64,000 nt of DNA from Liolophura sinensis (taxonomy: Eukaryota; Mollusca; Polyplacophora; Chitonida; Chitonidae), in the NCBI RefSeq assembly GCF_032854445.1, contig NC_088295.1:24045385-24109384 (forward strand), in the 5' to 3' direction. The notes beneath the pieces are model-generated. The model was given only the letters and a program-made list of their open reading frames with translations, made no database searches and was not told the origin of the DNA. Position numbers and translations under genes: made by a program. This document shows positions 57,400 through 64,000 of the stretch, piece after piece; the stretch's first letter is position 1, and every line of letters begins with the position of its first letter.

Positions 57400-58838
57400 T
57401 CCCAGAAAAAGATCTTAAGCCACGATAATAAGCCAACCGGATTATGTTTTGCTTCGCGCTCTTGTTGAAACATTCATGTATAAGTGACACTATCAAAAGC
57501 GACATCTAGAGAACAAGTCTGCCCCTCCATGGAGCGTATTGTATTGGGCTCACAATCATTATACCTCAAGTGCTTTGGGATCGCAAATCCTTTATACTTT
57601 GATTTGGAGTTCAATCTTGCCCAATCGTTCCCAAGCATTCATTGTACCTTATGATTTGTAGTGACTTAAAAGCAGCACCAAGTTGAGCAAATTCATACAA
57701 ATCGTGTGGGGTTTTTGTCTTTTTAAAATTTTACCATGGAAATGAATCATACCATGGTGGAAACATTTTGTTTCTAATTTTCACAGTTGGGACACAGTTG
57801 TTCACTGCACTAAACAGAATGCCCGAGAAAAATAGTGCACATTCATCCACATCTTTTCCAACATAGCCAAAGGGTACAGAGGGAGTATCCGCCTCCTGTT
57901 CAGGGTGTGATTGTCCGCTTTCTTCTAATTAGCAGCATTACCTTAATCGGCTTCTTACCCTAGGGATATGAACAGCACTTTCTGTCGAGATTTAACATCC
58001 TGTGCAGATATGAATTTCCTCATAGTTGAAGTTTACCAGAGGTTGGTTAAGCATGTTTCTTTCATGAGTTGCTTGATTTTTCAGCTGTAGTAATCAATTT
58101 TCCGTGCGAATTTCATAAAAAACGGAGTTTGCGGAGTCCAAAATTTCCTGATTTGTGTATTATTTCCACCTGATATCTCGCAAACTGAAATCTTCATACC
58201 CTGGAAACAAATCTGTTCACAACTTCAAAGATTCTGTTTTTAACGCCGTCACTATGGTCTCTTAATGGGCAGTAAACTATCTGTTGTGAGATCCATCCGT
58301 TCTCATCATATGCTAATACATATCTTTATGTCTCCACACAATCCACAGTAACGTACAACTCAGGTATAGTGTCTTCCAGATTTAAAGAGTTTCTGATTTT
58401 GGACACACTCAGAGAGAATTTCAATTACTGTTGACACGTCTGTTGTAGGAGTATTGGTAGTTTGAAAATACAACCGCTATCGTGGAATATCGAGACGTCT
58501 TAGTATAATATTACCTGATAATCAGTTCGTTAAATTGTGATGAGCAGCATCAATATGGCGAGTAACGAAACACACAAAATCTAGCGTAAAAATCAGTATG
58601 AAAGAAATCGTTATCGTGTGTTAGTATACACTAATCAAGTTAGCAGGACTGACCCTGTCACTTGAGATTTTCTTGGACTCCTAAAATTTCAGTATAAAAT
58701 GTTTTATTGTATAGCGCCCGAAAATTCGTGACTGATTTGTTTTGTTTATATTAGTATTCATAAAAGGCTAACAAAAGAGTACTTCATTTATAAATGTTAT
58801 GTTCCATTTGTGTACTTGTGTATCGTATTGATTTTTGC
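57400..58838. other. Intergenic, no gene recognised
   Basis: No motif or known repeat of this window recognised. Confidence 0.3.
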
Positions 58839-58842
58839 TTAA

Positions 58843-59416
58843 AGGTGGAAAAAACAAATAGATTATATAAAGTTCAGATGAAAGAAGTTAGTAGTAAATG
58901 TGGTCTTCAGTATTTTTTCAATTTTTCTTTAAAGAGAAAAAACACTTGAAAATTTGTTTTTGTTTGGTGGGTACTTTGGACGATCTATTGGTATATCTTG
59001 TCTTTGTGTAATAATGTTATAAATGAGGATACAACACATGTTTAATAAATACATTTGCACTAGAATTTGGTCTTTTCGGGCAACAAATTTGTTCAACCTG
59101 GTTTTTCTTACCATATTTAATATATTTATATTTTAATATATTCATAAATATTACGATAATGCATGTGTTTGGATACAAACAAGAAATTTACATTCAAATA
59201 AATTGATTAGACATGCATCACATACTTATTTAGAACATTATTATGCAAGCACGATTTATACAAAGATGTAGTTCCAAATACCCATCATACAAAAGTATTT
59301 TCAAGTGCTCTTTTCTCCTGATAGAAAGATTAAAAAATATTGAAGACTATATTTGCGAAAAAGGTTTTCAAACTCTTTTATCTCATTTTGTCATCACTTT
59401 TATGTTTTCTTTTACT
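58843..59416 (-). mobile_element. Palindromic element with TTAA flank, copy 2
   Basis: TTAA at 58839-58842 precedes the left end AGGTGGAAAAAACAAATAGA. On minus, the sequence follows copy 1 almost throughout: ATAATAATGTTCTAAATAAG, CTAATCAATTTATTTGAATG, CCGAAAAGACCAAATTCTAG, GTATCCTCATTTATAACATT, GTTCAGATGAAAGAAG. The right flank reads TTCA where TTAA is expected, so it is mutated. Length is about 574 bp. Together with copy 1 it defines a family with arms of 200 bp or more and no coding sequence. Confidence 0.7.
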
Positions 59417-59419
59417 TTC

Positions 59420-60600
59420 AGATATATTAAAATCAATCAGTCCTATGAACGGTGAGATATTATAGCAATTTCTATCCCTTGTATGGCAAGAGAAGAAGCC
59501 TATTATGTTGAGGTAATTTTCTGTAATTGACTTGTTCCCAGGAACAAACGCTGACAACATTTTAAACCGTTTGAAGATAAGCCATTGTTATTTGTTTTAC
59601 CGTTCCGGTCTTAGGATCAAAGCAGACATTCGTATGTCAGCCGTCAGTCAAAATGGGCGTCCAGGTTAATCATCGCACGACGAAATTCCGAAAACAGCAG
59701 CCAAAATAAATTGCCAAAGAACTATTAAAAGGTAGTACATAAAGTCAGAAATTATCACAGATTCGTGCAAAGAGAACCAGTCAATAGCTTTCAGTGATGA
59801 TGGAAGCGAGCAAGGAATGTTCTAAACGAATCAATTAAATCAAGATCCAAATCGTGTACCATGCTAGTTTGTAAGCTATCGGTTATCCAAATGTGTACCT
59901 CGTGTAAGTGTGGATTATAACTGCTCAGACATCCGGTCTGGCGCTTATTCACCACGATGATTACACAGCCCCGGGTTAAGCGAAATTAGATGTAATTAAG
60001 AAAGGAGACTGCCAAGTTCAACGAATTAAGCCCACAGTCTGCATTATTAAATTTGGTGTGAATCATCATTCTTTGAAATTTTACCTCGGGACACACAGAT
60101 GTCTAAATGAGTCATGGGCAAAACTGACGAAGTCACAAGGCACTTAGTTGATGAACCATCATGGTGCCAATCCAGCAGCAAGAAGGTTTTCCCCTCGGGT
60201 CATCTGTGTGATACTGGATTCATTGGAATGCTGAGATAAAATAAGACACTAAATGTAATTACCATATAGTAGGTATAAACTCATGACACCAGTGTAAAAC
60301 AGTCACATCCATACATAAAGTTAACTTTCTCGACATGTGCACGTATAAAGAAAGCAAAAACGGAATTTACTGAAAAGATTTTGCACTTGGAACATAAAAA
60401 GCAGGCTAAGTGTACTTACAATGGGAATTGTCTTCGACACGTGGGACTAAAGATTTCAAGATCCGAACTCGATTGTGTTTTCACCAGAAAATTGCATGAC
60501 TGGGCCCACTTTTTCACAGCGCAGCTTTGTTTGAAATGGTTTGTCAGGACAAGAATTGTATTGTCATTTCACCACCATTGTATGTACGTCGATCGAAGGT
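59420..60600. other. Intergenic, no gene recognised
   Basis: No motif visible; an open frame at 60381-60710 runs into the SINE-A copy and is not credible. Confidence 0.3.
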
Positions 60601-60608
60601 CGTTGTTA

Positions 60609-60890
60609 GGGGCCTCCGTAGCTCAGTTGGTTAGCTCGCTAGCGCAGCGTAATTGCCCAGGAGCCTCTCACCAATGCGGTCGCTGTGAGTTGAAGTGCAG
60701 CACATACTGACTTCCTTTCCGGCCATAAGTGGGAAGGTTTGCTAGCACCCTGCGGATGGTCGTGGGCTTCCCCAGGGCTCTGCCCGGTTTCCACCCACAA
60801 AAACCCATAATGCTGGCCGCCGTCGTATAAGTGAAATATTCTTGAGTACGGCGTAAAACACCAATCTTATAAATAAATAAATAAATAAAA
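60609..60890 (+). repeat. Full-length SINE-A copy
   Basis: GGGGCCTCCGTAGCTCAGTT, then TTAGCTCGCTAGCGCAGCGT (complete tRNA-like head, A box TAGCTCAGTTGG). The B box is mutated (GAGTTGAAGTGC). Core, tail and (AATA)n follow. No clear target-site duplication could be found. Confidence 0.93.
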
Positions 60891-60894
60891 GTAA

Positions 60895-61575
60895 AACTAT
60901 GTCGGGTAGCATATTTACAATACTCATATTTATCCCGGACATGAATGCATGTGCAATGTAGTATATAGCACGCGGATCTAAAAGTGCCAAATATCGGTCT
61001 TTGGACAATCTTTCAAACGCTGCAAGTATAACGGTTTTTCTGTCACGTGACCTCCAAATATTGGGAAGTTGGACTTTTTCAGACTTCAAACTCAATTTGG
61101 AACAAAACTATACATCACAGAAAAAAAAGACCAGAACATCAAACTACATCAGGTAGCATGCATAAAGTTTTGGTCAATTGACAAATTCGTTACCGGTAAT
61201 CAGTATGTTTTCAAAGTTTTTAAGATATATAACTGATTTTTGCATGCTTCATTTGCCCCATCGTGTTCTATCTGCATTCGAAATTTCAGCTTAGTCGCAT
61301 AACGCTATGACTAGTCATAGAGTGTCAGAGTTCTTCGTTTCAAGAAAATGGGGAAAAAAAAAGAGAAAAAAGATTGACAGGAATTACAGGATCTGAACAG
61401 CAAACGCCTAGATGTCCATTTGGGCTTCGATGAAGACCAGTAAAAAGAAAATAAACATTGCTCTCAGATAGTAGTCCTGGGCCCGCCAGGATGATGCGAA
61501 CCCCTAATAGTCCGAACGGAAACGTCACATGCAGCACAAAACGTCAAAAGTTGCCTCATATGTTCGTTATTAAAA
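60895..61575. other. Intergenic, no gene recognised
   Basis: No motif visible. Confidence 0.3.
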
Positions 61576-61579
61576 CTGC

Positions 61580-61915
61580 AAGACCGCTTCGGCCTAACAA
61601 TGAGAGCGTCCGCCTCCAAGTCGGGACTCCCCTGGATCAACCTTGGTCGGGTCATACCAAAGATCCTAAAAATGGTACATGCTGCTGTGTCGCTTGGCGC
61701 TCAGCACCGATAGGTTAGAGCAAGGAAACACTACTGGTTGACCCGGTGTCAGTATAATGTGACTGGCGTGTCATGACACTACAGTGGCGGCAGCACTTTG
61801 GTGACAGGGACTCGCCCTGCCTTAAGAAGACACAATATATGTACAAATACCTAATAACTCCTCGTCGTCATATGACTGTAAAATGGTTAAGTGCGACGTT
61901 AAACTCCAAGCATAC
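61580..61915 (+). repeat. SINE-B copy, most complete
   Basis: The tRNA-like head includes GAGAGCGTCCGCCTCCAAGT and TGGATCAACCTTGGTCGGGT with TCATACCAAAGATC. The body includes CGCTTGGCGCTCAGCACCGA and GGTGTCAGTATAATGTGACT. The tail reads CGTCGTCATATGACTGTAAA, ATGGTTAAGTGCGACGTTAA, ending CATACATA. About 335 bp. Shared with 15462-15632 and 19486-19565, but unrelated to SINE-A. Confidence 0.82.
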
Positions 61916-61919
61916 ATAT

Positions 61920-64000
61920 GCATAAATGTTAAAGCTGCAAAGATTATTTTTTGTGCCTATACCAGTTTTCGAGATGTTGCAATTTTACGAGCTGACTATA
62001 TACGAATATTCAGAACGATTTCAATAGGTGTTCCGCTAAAACAGCATGGACCCATAATTACATTGATTTACCCCTTCACCTAGATACAAAAACAACACAA
62101 AAAACTGTATATACAGCAATAAAACAGTAGGCTACCTTGGTTACAAAACACATTAACATAAACAAACGTACCGGGACACTGTATACATTGTGTACATTGC
62201 CTTTATGCAATACATTTTCTGAACGATCTGGCCTGATATAAACGTCCAGTTCAATTTAATCCAGTCACCCTGAATATGTACATATTGGGTTCAATATACT
62301 GAGGAATACCCCTAAAACATCGAGTGTAGTGCTATCACACAGACAGAATATCATGTGATTCTACATACGCCCCAAACAGGACGGGAAACTCTGACACTCA
62401 CTCCCGTTCACTTCTGGCACCACTGAAATATTCTAAAACGCCCTCTGTGCGAGATTGACAGGCACATATCTAGATCACGCTTCCTCGATGAATTCAGTAA
62501 ACTTAACCATAGACATGTACATGGAATTGATAGAGAGAAGAAAATAAATGTGCACATACATAACACATGTAGACCGTAAAACCGTCAGATCGGAAAGGCC
62601 CGTAAAGCTATATCGTAATTACTCATTTACTGTCAACAGAAACGATAATACTAGTGTGATCAATTGTCACACTTAAGCAAACGCTCTCTGGCCGGTGTGT
62701 TCTGAACTGTGTACAGATGACTTGTTGAGGATTGTATCACCAATTCATAGCAATTGACAAACTGTACATGCAGTTTTAATGCTCAGTGATAACGGTACAC
62801 ATACTGCATGAAAGGTTCACAAAAGTCAGTCAGAATCGAATTCTGAAATATTCATGAAACTTGTGCACACGAAGGTTAGCCATTGTGAGACCATTTTTAT
62901 AAATGCGTGCAACGGCAGTAAGATTTGTTCTGTTCTTTTATATGATAATCGGCTACAGCTTTCTACGCTGTTGGTGGTATGGCTTATCAAAACACAGACT
63001 TTGTTGGCAAAAAGAGAAGGTAAATTTCCTTGTTGTATTCACCCACATTTACGCACACCAACCAATCACAAATCTGTATCACAGGAATAAAAATTCGGGA
63101 GCCACCAGAGTTTATTTATTCCCACATTGAGAGATGTATGTGGGCTCAGGTTGAATCTCTTCAAAGTTTTTCAGTTCTGGTTTGTTCTGTTTTTTTTGTT
63201 TATGATGTAAGAGCATTTCAGTAAACAACCATGAGATTTGACTTGTAAAAATATACATGTATTTTGTATGGGGCATAGATATTAAAATAACTTCCATCCT
63301 GAACATTTATACTTTGTCAAACTAAAGATTCCACAATACTTCCGGGTGTGACACAAACCTGAGTCTGGTTTACATTTTCCCATAGACTGTGTTTACTTGG
63401 TTGACACTTAAAGCACCATCAGAATTTCATAATACATTTGAACTAAGGTCAGTGTAATTTGTCGCAAAGGTTTGTGTGGTGAAGATCAACACACCGAGCA
63501 AAAAATAATTTTATTTCTGACGCCCGTTGTAAATGAATCATTCCGTGTCTTATCGTTTGGTTATTGCTGATGTCGATGAGACCTATGAAGAGGAGTCGGC
63601 GCAAGTCTCAGATATGTTTGTTTTATTTATTTGGTTAGTGGTCAAAGAGCCCATGATCAAAAGAATGAGGTAGGACGTGATTGGAAATCTATCCCTAACT
63701 GGATTACAAAACCCAAAAATTGGATCGTGATCACCCTTTGTCTGTATATTGTGATTGACTTTGAGAATAGGTTAAATATTCGTCACCTTGTGTCTTTAAT
63801 TGAATTGCCATCAATATCACAGCATTTTATTTACCTTTTTTGTGTAAGATGCTGGGTTTCAACATTACGTGACTACTCACGATTATGAAAATTTTGTAGA
63901 GTAGAATTTGTCATTCTTCCTGATATAAGATAAACACAAACACTGTGTGACTCATTACCCTTTGCTGTTCAGCTCGGATGTTGTCTTTAAACATTCCCTG
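61920..64000. other. Intergenic to window end, no gene recognised
   Basis: Several overlapping open frames at 62854-63306 and one at 63631-63888 show no motif or splice context. Confidence 0.3.

Noticed and set aside
60609-60700. Free-standing tRNA gene
   Set aside because: The A and B boxes are those of the SINE-A head; it is joined to the SINE body and the cloverleaf arms do not pair.

Overview
This is an AT-rich stretch of an animal nuclear genome, most likely a mollusc or another lophotrochozoan. The evidence is a eukaryotic mitochondrial-type lipoyl synthase, a local cluster of class A GPCR genes, long TA microsatellites, decayed Tc1/mariner elements and abundant tRNA-derived SINEs. The main SINE tail (ACGGCGTAAAACACCAATCA followed by AATA repeats) is of a kind I recall as common in molluscan genomes. 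The lineage is an inference; no marker here fixes the species.

Layout. At 2.7-3.9 kb lies an intact, intron-free lipoyl synthase CDS on + (LIAS, 372 codons). It is followed by a 56-bp tandem array that grew out of the middle of a SINE (4.4-5.0 kb), a perfect 20-bp hairpin, and an internally deleted Tc1-like element (5.5-6.6 kb). Three related rhodopsin-family GPCR genes lie on the minus strand at 10.4-11.5, 17.0-18.1 and 49.8-50.9 kb, and a 165-bp C-terminal fragment of a fourth lies at 35.6 kb. The middle gene has one in-frame TAA in transmembrane helix 1 and is otherwise open. Each coding region is uninterrupted, and plausible splice acceptors just upstream suggest introns confined to the 5' UTR.

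From 23.9 to 35.4 kb on + there is a two-CxxC exon and, 8 kb further on, a long decayed multidomain coding region (32.2-35.4 kb). The latter carries a PHD-finger-like motif and resembles the large DUF6589-type proteins of marine invertebrates. It has stops and frameshifts, plus a 148-bp SINE inserted with a perfect 15-bp target-site duplication. A second Tc1 remnant (30.4-31.6 kb) sits directly upstream.

From 36 kb to the end the window is mostly repeats: a 200-bp inverted-repeat element, a two-part higher-order repeat, two copies of a 0.58-kb palindromic element with TTAA-like ends (39.6 and 58.8 kb, opposite orientation), and two reverse-transcriptase remnants (41.5 and 46.5-47.8 kb). There is also a LINE ORF1-like remnant (43.3 kb), opposed arrays of a 16-17-bp GGGGCTTTTGTCC motif (47.9-49.5 kb), a 26-bp minisatellite (53.4 kb) and many SINE copies of three families.

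No bacterial operons, CRISPR arrays, rRNA genes or convincing free-standing tRNA genes are present. Functionally the window holds one housekeeping enzyme, a small receptor cluster undergoing birth and death, and a dense record of transposition. I see no evidence for a new multi-gene system. The most unusual items are the SINE-derived satellite, the TTAA palindromic element pair, the SINE-broken PHD/DUF6589-like gene and the single-stop GPCR.
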